From assembly GCF_042653925.1 (NCBI RefSeq), contig NZ_JBHSFQ010000010.1, positions 1 through 64,000 of the forward strand: 64,000 nucleotides of DNA, in the 5' to 3' direction. The notes beneath the pieces are model-generated. The model searched no databases, was not told the origin of the DNA, and saw only the letters and a program-made list of their open reading frames with translations. This DNA comes from Nocardiopsis_B mangrovi (GTDB lineage: Bacteria > Actinomycetota > Actinomycetes > Streptosporangiales > Streptosporangiaceae). Numbering within the stretch: the stretch's first letter is position 1; the number at the start of each line of letters is the position of its first letter. A program made the translations under genes and the position numbers. This document shows, one piece after another, positions 1 to 8,915 of the stretch.

Positions 1-103
1 GGCGCGCACGGCGCGGCGGCCGCGGCGGCCGCCGCCCGCGGAGGCGGTGCCGGGGGCCGCGCGCCCCGCGGCGGCGGGCGCCTGGGCGGCGCCGCTCCGG
101 GAG

Positions 104-1762
104 TTAATCACGGCCGTGGTCCTGGAGGACCTGCTGGAAGAACTCGCGTCCCTCGTCGCCGCCGTCGCGCCGCCATTCGGCGATGACGTCCTCCAGCTCG
201 CGCACCTCGCGGCGGCCCCGGATGATGTCCATGACCTTGTCGGTGGTGGGGGTCTCGACGCTGGAGTAGGCGTTGGGCCGCTGGATGCGGATGCCCTCGA
301 ACGGGTCCTCGCCCGAGTACTGGACGGCGTCGTTGAACCACTGGCTGCGCGGCTCGACGTAGTCGGGGTACTGGCTCTCCACGATCGGCGAGGGGCGCCC
401 GCTCAGGAACAGGTAGCCGTTGCCGACCTCCTGCCGGCCCAGTTCGGTGAGCTGCGGGGCGCCGTCGACGTATTCGTAGTGCTCGCCCTCGGCGCCGAAG
501 CGGTAGGTGAGGTACTCCTCGGTGCCGAAGGGGGCGGCGCAGTAGTCGAGGATCTGCAGCACCTCCTCGACCTGTCCGGGCTCGAAGCCCTTGCGGACGA
601 AGACGCAGTGCTCGGCTGGGCTGGCGCGGTGCATGTCGGGGTCGTTGCCGTCGCTGCCGAAGACGGGGAGCAGCCCGAGCCGGAAGTCGGGGTCGTCGGG
701 CAGCACGCCCTGGTATGCCTCGATGATGGCGCTGGTGGCGTCCTGGTCGACGAGGATCCGCCCGGAGTTGATGAGCTCCTTGTTGTTGGTGCCGCCGCCG
801 GCGATGTCGGGGTGGACCAGCCCGGCGTCGTAGACGCGGCGCAGGAACTCCACGCTGGCCGCGAACTCGGGGGTCTCGACCTGGTGGACCAGTTCGCCGC
901 CGGTGTAGCGCCATTCGCGCGGCGCCCCGAACACCTGCCGCATCAGCCGGTAGAAGTCGCCGAACGCCCACCGGTTGTTGTCGGGGTCGTTGATCTCCTC
1001 GCCGAGCTCGAAGAACTCCTCGGGGGAGGAGGGCAGCGGCAGGTCCATCTCCGCGAACAGGTCGGCCCGGTACAGGAACCACTCGGGGAAGGGGTTGGAG
1101 GGCAGGGGCACGCCGTACAGCCGCTCGTCGAAGACGCCCCACTTCCAGGCGTCGCTGCGCAGGTTGGCGAGCATCGGGTAGGGCTCGACGGCGTCGCCGG
1201 CCAGGAACGGGGTGAGGTCCTCGAACAGCTCGCCCGCGGCCCGGTTGAACCGGGGGATCAGGTTGATCAGCCAGTCGGGGACCATCGTGATGTCGGCGAC
1301 GTCGCCGCCGGCGATGACCGCGTTCATCTTGTCGATGATCGTGTTGCCGTCCTGGAAGTTGAACTCGACGGTGGCGCCGAGTTCCCGGTTGACCAGGTCG
1401 TAGTGGGAGTTGTCGCCGAGCCCCGGCGGGACCGGGCCCCACAGGGGGGTCATGGCGGTGTAGGAGCCGCCGGAGCCCGGGGGAGCGGTGATGGCGTCGA
1501 CGGCCCGGGGGTAGGACGTGTAGGCGTCGGGGGCGCCGTCGGTTCCGGGCAGGTCGGGGGCGGGGCCGTCGAACGGGATGAAGGTGGGGATCAGGTCGTC
1601 CAGCCGGTCCGCGCCGGCCGCTGCGCCCGCCCCCGGTCGCGGTCCGGTGGGCGCGCAGGCCGTGAGCAGGCCGCCGGAGAACGCGGCGGCGGCTCCGGCG
1701 CCGGCGAGGCCGAGGAACCGGCGGCGGTCGAGCGTCATGCGGGGTCGGGGATAACGGGGCAT
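104..1762 (-). CDS. ABC-type sugar-binding lipoprotein (Tat-exported)
   Basis: Extracellular solute-binding protein, about 552 residues, probably delivering an oligosaccharide to an ABC importer. The N-terminus has a twin-arginine motif (LDRRRFLG) and then a lipobox (LLTAC), so the protein should leave by Tat and be lipid-anchored. The long mature part with bulky aromatic patches is typical of family 1 binding proteins for large glycans. The chosen ATG has AAGGA six bases upstream; a second ATG lies eight codons in. It is divergent from the ROK/GH3 pair and shares an operator with it. Permease genes are not in the window, so they lie beyond the left edge or elsewhere. Family call confident, substrate unknown. 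Confidence 0.88.
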   Translation of the reverse strand: MPRYPRPRMTLDRRRFLGLAGAGAAAAFSGGLLTACAPTGPRPGAGAAAGADRLDDLIPTFIPFDGPAPDLPGTDGAPDAYTSYPRAVDAITAPPGSGGSYTAMTPLWGPVPPGLGDNSHYDLVNRELGATVEFNFQDGNTIIDKMNAVIAGGDVADITMVPDWLINLIPRFNRAAGELFEDLTPFLAGDAVEPYPMLANLRSDAWKWGVFDERLYGVPLPSNPFPEWFLYRADLFAEMDLPLPSSPEEFFELGEEINDPDNNRWAFGDFYRLMRQVFGAPREWRYTGGELVHQVETPEFAASVEFLRRVYDAGLVHPDIAGGGTNNKELINSGRILVDQDATSAIIEAYQGVLPDDPDFRLGLLPVFGSDGNDPDMHRASPAEHCVFVRKGFEPGQVEEVLQILDYCAAPFGTEEYLTYRFGAEGEHYEYVDGAPQLTELGRQEVGNGYLFLSGRPSPIVESQYPDYVEPRSQWFNDAVQYSGEDPFEGIRIQRPNAYSSVETPTTDKVMDIIRGRREVRELEDVIAEWRRDGGDEGREFFQQVLQDHGRD

Positions 1763-1823
1763 GGCACGTCCTTCGCTGAACTCGGACGGGGGGTCCGTGG
1801 GGGTAGGAAAGTCGCGTTCGCAT

Positions 1824-1853
1824 CGCCTAGAATTAGTTTGCGGTCTAGACAAA
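1824..1853 (-). promoter_or_regulatory. Putative promoter of the sugar-binding protein gene
   Basis: On the minus strand TTGTCT (1853-1848) and TAGGCG (1829-1824) are separated by 18 bases and give a leader of about 55 bases before the ATG. The -35 hexamer lies inside the ROK-type operator, so a bound repressor would block it. Hexamers are read by eye only. Confidence 0.4.
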
Positions 1854-1859
1854 CAAATT
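1831..1859. promoter_or_regulatory. ROK-type operator between divergent genes
   Basis: An inverted repeat with arms AATTAGTTTG and CAAACAAATT (9 of 10 positions match) and a 9-base spacer. It resembles the XylR-type ROK operator (TTAGTTTG...CAAACTAA). It sits midway between the sugar-binding protein gene and the ROK gene, so one bound dimer could repress both directions. The AT-rich arms stand out from GC-rich surroundings. A core of it (TCTAGACAAAC) recurs with one change upstream of the second ROK gene. Confidence 0.7.
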
Positions 1860-1930
1860 ACTTGACGGTGACCTGCCCCACAAGATGGCCTCCGGGGCGG
1901 TCGGCGGTACCCACGGGAGCGGGGCGGACA

Positions 1931-3394
1931 GTGATCACACCCTCCAGGGATCCACATCGTGTGGACGCGGCCGACGTCCGCAGCACCAACCTCGCCGTCG
2001 TCCTGCGCTGCGTGCGCGACCTGGCCCCTTGCTCGCGGGCCGACATCGCCGCGGCGACCGGACTCAACAAGACCACCGTCTCCAGCCTCGTGTCCGAACT
2101 GCTCAAACGCCGGCTGCTCCGCGAGGTCGGCACGACCGGCAACCGGGTCGGACGCCCCGCTGTCCTGCTCACCCTCGACGGCGCCTCCTACGCCGCCATC
2201 GGCATCGAGGTCAGCACCGACTACCTCTCCGCCGTGGCCGTCGACATCGCCGGGCGCACCGTGCTGTCGTGGCGCCGGGCCCTGCCCGGCGCCACCGGCT
2301 CGCCCGCCCGCGCCCTCACCGCCGTCGCCTCCCTCACCCGCCGGGTGATCGCCCGGGCCGAACGGGACGGGCGCAAGGTCCTGGGGCTGGCCGTCGCCCT
2401 GCCCGGCACCCTCGGCCCCGACCCCTCCGGTTCCGCCGGCCTTCCCGGCTCCTTCCCCGCCCCCGCCGATTCCCCCGGTGCGCCGGGCGCGCCCGGATCG
2501 CGCGGCCCCCGGGAGCACGCCGGCGATCCGGCGCTCGCGAGCGCCGCCGCCCGAGACTGGCGCGACGCCGATTTCGCCGCCGACCTCGCCGCCGCGCTGC
2601 GCCTGCCCGGCCTGCACGTGGAGACCGGCAACGACGCCGACTTCGGCGTGCTGGCCGAACACCGATACGGCCCGCACGCCGGCACCGCCGACCTCGTCTA
2701 CCTCGCGGGCGGCGGCGCCCTGGGCGCCGGCCTGGTCATCGACGGCGCGCTGCGCGCGGGCAGCGCGGGCTACAGCGGCGAGATCGGGCACATCCCGGTG
2801 GTCCCCGGCGGCCCCGCCTGCCACTGCGGCCGGCGCGGCTGCATGGAGGCCGTCGCCGGGATCGCCGCCGTCATCCGCCGCGCCGCCGCCGACCCCCAGA
2901 CCCCCGACATCGGCGGCCGTCCGCCGATCGCCGAGATGGAACCGCTCATCGACGAGATCACCGCCCGCGCCCGCGCCGGCGACGCCGCCACCCTGGACGC
3001 GCTCACCGGCGCCGGCCGCGACCTCGGCGCGGGGATCGCGATCCTGGCCAACGTCCTGGACCCGCGGGTCGTGGTCCTCGGCGGCCACTACGCCGAACTG
3101 GCCCCCTGGCTGCTGCCCGCCGCCGGCGCCGAACTCCGCGACCGCGCGATCGCCGCCGAGCACGGCGGGTGCCGCGTCGTCGCCTCCACCCTGGGCCTGG
3201 ACGCCCCCGCTCTGGGGGCCACCGCGCGCATCCTCGACGCCGTGGAGACCGGGCGGCTGCCGGGCGACCCGCACACCCCGGCGCGGGTCCGCGGCGGCCG
3301 CGCCCCGCTCGACCCCTCACGTGCCGCCCGCGCCGCCGAGCGCCCCGCGCTCCCGGCCCCCGTGCCCACCGCGACAGACGGGACCCCTACATGA
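1931..3394 (+). CDS. ROK-family transcriptional regulator
   Basis: Sugar-responsive repressor. An N-terminal winged helix (recognition region LNKTTVSSLVSEL) is followed by a ROK sugar-kinase-like fold with the zinc motif CHCGRRGCMEAVAG and the phosphate-binding turn LAGGGALGAG. Two GTG starts are plausible: this one, with GGGAG upstream, and one at 1961 with AGGGA. A low-complexity Gly/Pro/Ala stretch of roughly 50 residues is inserted in the middle of the effector domain, which is unusual. The stop overlaps the GH3 start by four bases (ATGA), so the two are translationally coupled. It probably controls the glycosidase and the divergent binding protein in response to a released sugar. Confidence 0.87.
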   Translation: MITPSRDPHRVDAADVRSTNLAVVLRCVRDLAPCSRADIAAATGLNKTTVSSLVSELLKRRLLREVGTTGNRVGRPAVLLTLDGASYAAIGIEVSTDYLSAVAVDIAGRTVLSWRRALPGATGSPARALTAVASLTRRVIARAERDGRKVLGLAVALPGTLGPDPSGSAGLPGSFPAPADSPGAPGAPGSRGPREHAGDPALASAAARDWRDADFAADLAAALRLPGLHVETGNDADFGVLAEHRYGPHAGTADLVYLAGGGALGAGLVIDGALRAGSAGYSGEIGHIPVVPGGPACHCGRRGCMEAVAGIAAVIRRAAADPQTPDIGGRPPIAEMEPLIDEITARARAGDAATLDALTGAGRDLGAGIAILANVLDPRVVVLGGHYAELAPWLLPAAGAELRDRAIAAEHGGCRVVASTLGLDAPALGATARILDAVETGRLPGDPHTPARVRGGRAPLDPSRAARAAERPALPAPVPTATDGTPT

Positions 3395-6219
3395 ACGCAT
3401 CCGCGGACGCCCCCTTCCGCGACCCCGGCCGCCCGCTGCACGAGCGCGTGGCCGACCTGCTCGGCCGGCTCACCCTGGACGAGCGCATCGGCCTGCTCCA
3501 CCAGTACCAGGCGCCGGTCGAGCGCCTGGGGCTCGGCGCGTTCCGCACCGGGACCGAAGCGCTCCACGGCCTGGCCTGGCTCGGCCCGGCCACGGTGTTC
3601 CCCCAGGCCATCGGGCTCGCCAGCACGTGGGACCCCGGCCTGGTGCGGCGGGTGGGGGCGGCCGCCGCCGACGAGGTCCTGGCCTTCCACGCGAAGGACC
3701 CGTCCGGGGCCGGCCGCAACGTCTGGGCGCCCGTGGTCAACCCCCTGCGCGACCCCCGATGGGGCCGCAACGAAGAGGGCTACTCCGAGGACCCCTGGCT
3801 CACCGGCGTGCTGTCCACCGCCTACGCGCGCGGCCTGGCCGGCGACGACCCGCGGTGGCTGAAGACCGCGCCCACCATCAAGCACTTCCTCGGCTACAAC
3901 AACGAGACCGGGCGCTGCACCACCTCCAGCAACCTGCCCCCGCGCGTGCTGTACGAGTACGAGCTCCCCGCCCACCTGCCCGCCCTGCGCTCCGGCGCCG
4001 CGGTGGCCGTCATGCCCTCCTACAACCTGGTCAACGGCCGTCCCGCCCACCTCAGCCCGCTGATCAACGACGTCCTGCGCGCCGCCGCCCCGGGCGACCT
4101 CCTGGTGGTCAGCGACGCCTACGCGCCCGCCAACCTCGTCAACGAGCAGGGCTACCACGGCGACCTCGCGCACGCCTACGCCCACGCGCTCCGGGCCGGG
4201 ATCGACAGCTTCACGCAGGACGACGAGCGCACCGGCCCCACCCTGGGCCACCTGCGCCGCGCCCTCGACGAGGGCCTGGCCGACCCCGCCGCCGTCGACG
4301 ACGCCGTCCGCCACATCCTCGCCATCCGCCTGCGCCTAGGGGAGTTCGACCCCGAACCCCCCTACGCCGGCGTCGGCGAGGACACCGTCAACAGCCCCGC
4401 CCACCAGGAGCTGGCCCGCGAAGCGGCGTGCCGTTCGATCGTGCTGCTGAAGAACGACGGCCTGCTGCCGCTGCGCGCGCCGCGCCGGATCGCCGTCATC
4501 GGCCAGCTCGCCGACGACGTCCAGGAGGACTGGTACAGCGGGACGCTGCCCTACGCCGTCTCCGCCCGCGACGCCATCGCCGCCCGCACCGCCACGGTGT
4601 TCTGCGAGGGCGTCGACCGCATCGCCCTGCGCAGCGGCGGCGGGCACGTGACGGCGGGCGACGGCGGCGGCCCGCTGCGCCTGGCCGCCGCGCCGGCCAC
4701 CGGGCCCGCCGCCGCCTCGGTCGCCTTCGACCTCTTCGACTGGGGCGGCAGCGCCTACGCGCTGCGCGCCGCCGCCGACGGCCGCTACGTCTCGGAGGGC
4801 GACGACGGCACCCTCGTCAACGACGCGCCCGGCCCCAACGGCTGGGAGGTCCGCCAGACCTTCCGGTTCCAGGAGCGGCCCGACGGCTCGGTGGTGCTGT
4901 TCCACATCGCCACCGGCCACTACGTCACCGTCGCCGACGACGCCGTGCTGCGGCTGACGGCCGACGCCGACGCCGCGGCGGCGTTCACCGTGGACGTGCT
5001 GCGCGACGGCGCCGCCGAGGCGGCGGCCCTCGCCGCCGACGCCGATGTCGCCGTGGTGGTCGCGGGCGACCACCCGCTGGTCAACGGCCGCGAGACCGAG
5101 GACCGCCGCGACCTGGACCTGCCCGCCGCCCAAGAGGCCGTGCTGCGCGCGGTGCACGCCGCCAACCCCGCGACCGTGCTGGTGCTCACCAGCGGCTACC
5201 CGTTCGGCATCACCTGGGCCGACGAGCACGTCGGCGCCATCGTGTGGTCCTCCCACGGCGGCCAGGAGCACGGCAACGCGCTGGCCGACGTCCTCTTCGG
5301 CGACGCCGAGCCCGCGGGGCGGCTCACCCAGACCTGGTACCGGTCGGTCACCGAGCTGCCCGACCTGCTCGACTACGACATCATCGCCGCCGACGCCACC
5401 TACCTGTACTACCTGGGGACGCCGCTCTACCCGTTCGGCCACGGGCTCGGGTACAGCACGGTGGACTACCGCGACCCGCGGGTGGAGGTGGCCGGGGGCC
5501 GGGTCACCGTGCACGTCACCGTCACCAACACCGGGGAGCGGCCGGCCGAGGAGGTGATCCAGTGCTACACCCGGCAGCGGCTGTCGCGGGTGAAGCAGCC
5601 GCTGCGCCGGCTCCGCGGGTTCGGCCGGGTCCGCCTGGAACCGGGGGAGAGCCGCACCGTCGAGATCGCCTTCGACGTCGCCGACCTCGCCACCTACGAC
5701 ACCGCCCGCGGCCGGCTCGTGGTGGAGGACGCCCCGCGCAAGGTCCAGATCGGGCGGTCGGCCAAGGACATCCGGGTGTGCGCCCCGCTCGACGTCCCGG
5801 GTGAGCCCATCCCGCCGCGCGACCCGTTCGCCGGGCCCTGGGAGGCGATCGCGCACGACGAGTACCACGGCGTGGTGCTGTGCCCGTCGGGGCGGGAGCG
5901 GGGCGAGGCGGTCCGCTCCGCCGAACCGGAGGCGTGGGCGGCCTTCCGCGACGTCGACTTCGGCGACGGGGCGGCGGCGTGCCGGCTCGCGGTCAACGCC
6001 CTGGCGGGCGGCACCGTCGTACTGCGCCTGGACGACCCGATCAGCGGCCCGGTAGCGGGCACCTGCACGGTCCCGCCCGAGGCCGACCGCTACGCGTTCG
6101 CCGAGGTGGAGACGGCCCTCACCGGCGCACAGGGCACGCGCGACCTCCACCTCGTCTTCGAGGGCCCCGAGATCGCCGTCGCCACCCTGGCCTTCACCCG
6201 AGCGGGCCGAGCCGGGTGA
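3391..6219 (+). CDS. Glycoside hydrolase family 3 beta-glycosidase
   Basis: Exo-acting beta-glycosidase (glucosidase or xylosidase type), about 942 residues, with no signal peptide, so cytoplasmic. The N-terminal GH3 barrel carries the nucleophile in VVSDAYA (Asp at about 242). The GH3 C-terminal domain is split by a beta-trefoil/fascin-like insert at about residues 445-535 (DGRYVSEGDDG, TGHYVTVADD). A fibronectin-III-like domain follows at about 690-790, and the last 120 residues look like a carbohydrate-binding beta-sandwich. Other GH3 enzymes carry a PA14 domain at the insert position. It should act on oligosaccharides imported with the divergent binding protein. Confidence 0.9.
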   Translation: MNASADAPFRDPGRPLHERVADLLGRLTLDERIGLLHQYQAPVERLGLGAFRTGTEALHGLAWLGPATVFPQAIGLASTWDPGLVRRVGAAAADEVLAFHAKDPSGAGRNVWAPVVNPLRDPRWGRNEEGYSEDPWLTGVLSTAYARGLAGDDPRWLKTAPTIKHFLGYNNETGRCTTSSNLPPRVLYEYELPAHLPALRSGAAVAVMPSYNLVNGRPAHLSPLINDVLRAAAPGDLLVVSDAYAPANLVNEQGYHGDLAHAYAHALRAGIDSFTQDDERTGPTLGHLRRALDEGLADPAAVDDAVRHILAIRLRLGEFDPEPPYAGVGEDTVNSPAHQELAREAACRSIVLLKNDGLLPLRAPRRIAVIGQLADDVQEDWYSGTLPYAVSARDAIAARTATVFCEGVDRIALRSGGGHVTAGDGGGPLRLAAAPATGPAAASVAFDLFDWGGSAYALRAAADGRYVSEGDDGTLVNDAPGPNGWEVRQTFRFQERPDGSVVLFHIATGHYVTVADDAVLRLTADADAAAAFTVDVLRDGAAEAAALAADADVAVVVAGDHPLVNGRETEDRRDLDLPAAQEAVLRAVHAANPATVLVLTSGYPFGITWADEHVGAIVWSSHGGQEHGNALADVLFGDAEPAGRLTQTWYRSVTELPDLLDYDIIAADATYLYYLGTPLYPFGHGLGYSTVDYRDPRVEVAGGRVTVHVTVTNTGERPAEEVIQCYTRQRLSRVKQPLRRLRGFGRVRLEPGESRTVEIAFDVADLATYDTARGRLVVEDAPRKVQIGRSAKDIRVCAPLDVPGEPIPPRDPFAGPWEAIAHDEYHGVVLCPSGRERGEAVRSAEPEAWAAFRDVDFGDGAAACRLAVNALAGGTVVLRLDDPISGPVAGTCTVPPEADRYAFAEVETALTGAQGTRDLHLVFEGPEIAVATLAFTRAGRAG

Positions 6220-6283
6220 GCGGCCGAGCGGGCCGGGCGGACTGGGCTACCCGAGCCGGTGGGGCGGGGATCGCAGTGGGCGA

Positions 6284-6973
6284 TCACCCTCCCACCGCCA
6301 GGCCGGCGCGGTAGGACTCCAGCCGTTCGGCCAGTTCAGCGGGGCGCGCGAGCATGGGCATGTGCCCGGCGGGGATCTCGTCGGGGACGATACCCAGGCG
6401 CTCGCGCGCCACGCGGCGCATGAAGCCGACGGGGAAGAGCCGGTCCTCGCTCCCGATGAGCATCCGGGTGGGCACGTCCGGCCAGGCGTCGAGCGGCCAC
6501 GGCTGATGGGAGGGGCCGTCCGACTGCTCCCGGGGACGCGCGCGGAGCCCGGCGGCCAGATGGGGCGGGACGTCGTGCAGGAAGTCGTCCATGAGGTCGC
6601 CGGCGGTCCGGCCGTCGCGTTCGGCCTGCTCCCGGTAGGCCCGGCCGTGGCCGGTCGCCGTCCACCAGTCGGCCAGCGTTTCGCCGGGAGCGGGGATCAT
6701 GGCCTCCAGCAGCACCAGCAGGTCGACCCTGATCCGCGCGCACACGAGCAGGGCGGTGAACCCGCCGAGGGAATGCGCCACCAAGACCACACCGGCCTGG
6801 TCGCCGACGGCGTCGACGACCGCGTCCGCGTAGTCGTCCAGCCCGGCCGACGGGTCCTCACACGGCAGGTCGACGGCGACGACCTCGTGCCCGCGCCCTT
6901 GCAGATCCTCCGCCACCGGATGCCAGTACCAGGGATCACACCCGGCACCCGGGATCAGCACGTAGGTGGCCAT
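6284..6973 (-). CDS. Alpha/beta hydrolase
   Basis: Small alpha/beta-fold hydrolase of about 229 residues. The oxyanion-side motif is PGAGCDPWYW near the N-terminus, the nucleophile elbow is AHSLGG (Ser), an acid follows in GSEDRLFP and a catalytic His in PAGHMPML. This is the EstC/salicylate-esterase-like type common in actinomycetes; the substrate cannot be told. The start chosen gives MATYVLIPGAG and follows a G-rich stretch; an alternative start lies six codons upstream. It is convergent with GH3, with only 64 bases between. Confidence 0.82.
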   Translation of the reverse strand: MATYVLIPGAGCDPWYWHPVAEDLQGRGHEVVAVDLPCEDPSAGLDDYADAVVDAVGDQAGVVLVAHSLGGFTALLVCARIRVDLLVLLEAMIPAPGETLADWWTATGHGRAYREQAERDGRTAGDLMDDFLHDVPPHLAAGLRARPREQSDGPSHQPWPLDAWPDVPTRMLIGSEDRLFPVGFMRRVARERLGIVPDEIPAGHMPMLARPAELAERLESYRAGLAVGG

Positions 6974-7162
6974 CGCTGTGAATCCCCCCATCGCCGGCGC
7001 CGCCGTGCCGACGGCGCTCGCGGCCCGGCACCGGCCGCTCCGCTGTTCTCGCACCTGCGACCGGAGCATAGGGGGTCCTTCGGACACGCGGCTCCGGAGC
7101 GTTCGCCCCGTCGGCCGGATCAGCGGGACCACCTCGGCCGTCCGGCTGCGGGCGCGGCGGGG

Positions 7163-8428
7163 TCACGCGCGGGCGGGTTCCGGGGCCGGGCCGGGGAGGG
7201 GGAGGCGGCCGCTGTCGAGGGCGTCGATCAGCGCCGTCGCCCCGCCGAGCGCGGCGGCGCCGAGGCCCAGCTCGGACGCCTCCACCAGGCAGCCGCCCGA
7301 CTCCGCGGCGAACGCGTCCTCGGCCAGCGCGGCGCGGCACGCCGGCAGCAGCCACGGCGACAGCGGGACGAAGTGCCCGCCCAGCACCACGGCGCGCGGC
7401 GCCACGATGTTGACCAGGACGGCCGCGCCGCGCCCCAGGTGGGTGCCGGCCTCCGCCAGGGCCGCCACCGCCGTGGGGTCGCCCGACTCAGCGCGTGCGG
7501 TGGCGGCCGCCACCAGCTCGCCGATGGCGGAGCCCGACATCGGGCCGGACGGGGCCAGGTCCGGTACGGCGCCGCGCAGAACGGCGCCGAGCCCCGCCAC
7601 CGCCTCCAGGCAGCCGCGGCGCCCGCACGCGCACTCCGGTCCGTCGGCGGTCACCCGGATATGGCCGATCTCCCCGGCGAAGCCGGTCGCGCCGCGCACC
7701 GGGGCACCGCCCATGAGCACGCCCGCGCCGATGCCGACCTCGCCGGTGATGTACACGAGCTCGGGGGTCCCGCGCAGGTGGCCGAGGCGGTACTCCGCGA
7801 CGGCGCCGAGATTGGCGTCGTTGTCGACGACGACCGGCATCAGCGGGGTGCCGGAGCCGGCCAGCAGCGCGGTGAGGCGGTCGTGCAGCGGGACGTCGCG
7901 CCAGCCCAGATTGGGGGCGCGGATGACGGTGCCGGTGGGCGCGTCCACCAGCCCGGGGACGGCCGTACCCGCACCGATGACCGTACGGCCGCGCAGCTCA
8001 GGGGTGTCGAGGACGCGTGCGAGGGTGCCGGCGATGCGCCGTGCGCAGGCGTCGGGCCCGGCCGCGCGCGCGTCGAAGGGGACGTGGGTGCGCAGCAGCT
8101 CCCGCTCGACCAGGTCCACTGCCGCCACCGCCAGGTAGTCGACGTTGACCTCCACCCCGACGGCGGCGATCGCGCGGTCGTCCAGCGCGAGCATCACCCC
8201 GGGGCGGCCCACGCGGCGCTCGGCGGCCTCCTCGCCGGTCTCGCGCACCAGCCGCCGGGAGATGAGGTCGGCGACCAGGCTGGAGACGGTGGACTTGTTG
8301 AGCCCGGTCGTGGCGGCCACCGCGGCACGCGAGCACGGAGCGAGTTCGCGCACGGCGCGCAGCACCACGCCGAGGTTGGTCTCCCGGACCGCCTGGAACC
8401 CGGCGGGCCCGGTACTGGCGCTCACCAC
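7163..8428 (-). CDS. ROK-family transcriptional regulator (second copy)
   Basis: About 421 residues: an N-terminal winged helix (LNKSTVSSLVADL), then a ROK domain with the zinc motif CACGRRGCLEAVAG. It is clearly paralogous to the regulator at about 2-3.4 kb but lacks that protein's Gly/Pro insert. Start is one of two adjacent GTG codons behind GAGGGGG. No transport or glycosidase gene lies next to it, so its target is unclear. The upstream region carries a partial match to the operator of the first ROK locus. Confidence 0.87.
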   Translation of the reverse strand: MVSASTGPAGFQAVRETNLGVVLRAVRELAPCSRAAVAATTGLNKSTVSSLVADLISRRLVRETGEEAAERRVGRPGVMLALDDRAIAAVGVEVNVDYLAVAAVDLVERELLRTHVPFDARAAGPDACARRIAGTLARVLDTPELRGRTVIGAGTAVPGLVDAPTGTVIRAPNLGWRDVPLHDRLTALLAGSGTPLMPVVVDNDANLGAVAEYRLGHLRGTPELVYITGEVGIGAGVLMGGAPVRGATGFAGEIGHIRVTADGPECACGRRGCLEAVAGLGAVLRGAVPDLAPSGPMSGSAIGELVAAATARAESGDPTAVAALAEAGTHLGRGAAVLVNIVAPRAVVLGGHFVPLSPWLLPACRAALAEDAFAAESGGCLVEASELGLGAAALGGATALIDALDSGRLPLPGPAPEPARA

Positions 8429-8915
8429 GTCGCCCCCTCGTCTCTCGCACGCGCCGAACGTGCCGCACCCCGGCGACCTGGAGGCGCCGGACCGGCGCCG
8501 TCGACGGCCCGTTCCCCGGTCGCGGCGGCGACGTCCTACGGCGCTCCCCTGCGAATGGCGCCCCTGGCCCCGCCGTTTGTCCAGATTAGGCGATGCCCGA
8601 GCACGCCCGGTGCGCACGCGATGGACACGACGCCGCACTGACGGCCTGTGGCGCGGAGCTCCGGTGCCGGAGTGGAGGCCGGAACCCGGAGCACGGGGCC
8701 CGTCGCATCGCCTCGGATGGCATCGGGCGCAGGCCGTCGACGGCGTCGATCGGGGCCGCGCGGGATCTCGCCGGGGCGGCGTCGCGGGTGTCTCCCTGTG
8801 CGGGGAGCCGGTCCCCGGTGGGCGGGGTCAGCCGTAGCGCTGTGACCGGAAGCGTTCACCGGGTCGGCGCGCATGGCTCTCCGGGACGGAGCGCCGCCTT
8901 CCGGCAGCGGTCTGT
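8429..8915. other. Non-coding stretch upstream of the second ROK gene
   Basis: No convincing gene here; possible reading frames lack family features and ribosome sites. The left half should hold the promoter of the ROK gene, including the ROK-like half-site at 8575-8588. Nothing recognisable is visible between about 8600 and 8915. Confidence 0.6.
8575..8588 (-). promoter_or_regulatory. ROK-like operator half-site over a possible -10
   Basis: GTTTGTCCAGA (8575-8585) matches 10 of 11 bases of the core in the first ROK operator (minus-strand GTTTGTCTAGA), and both are followed by TAGGCGATGC. On the minus strand it overlaps a possible -10 (TAATCT) for the ROK gene. Only one arm is present, so this could be a remnant of a former divergent locus. 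Confidence 0.4.

Noticed and set aside
47..3394. Very long open frames on both strands across 0-3.4 kb
   Set aside because: In such GC-rich DNA stop codons are rare in the third frame. Only the parts with a signal peptide, ROK or binding-protein motifs and ribosome sites are real; the extensions have Gly/Val/Ala/Arg-only composition.
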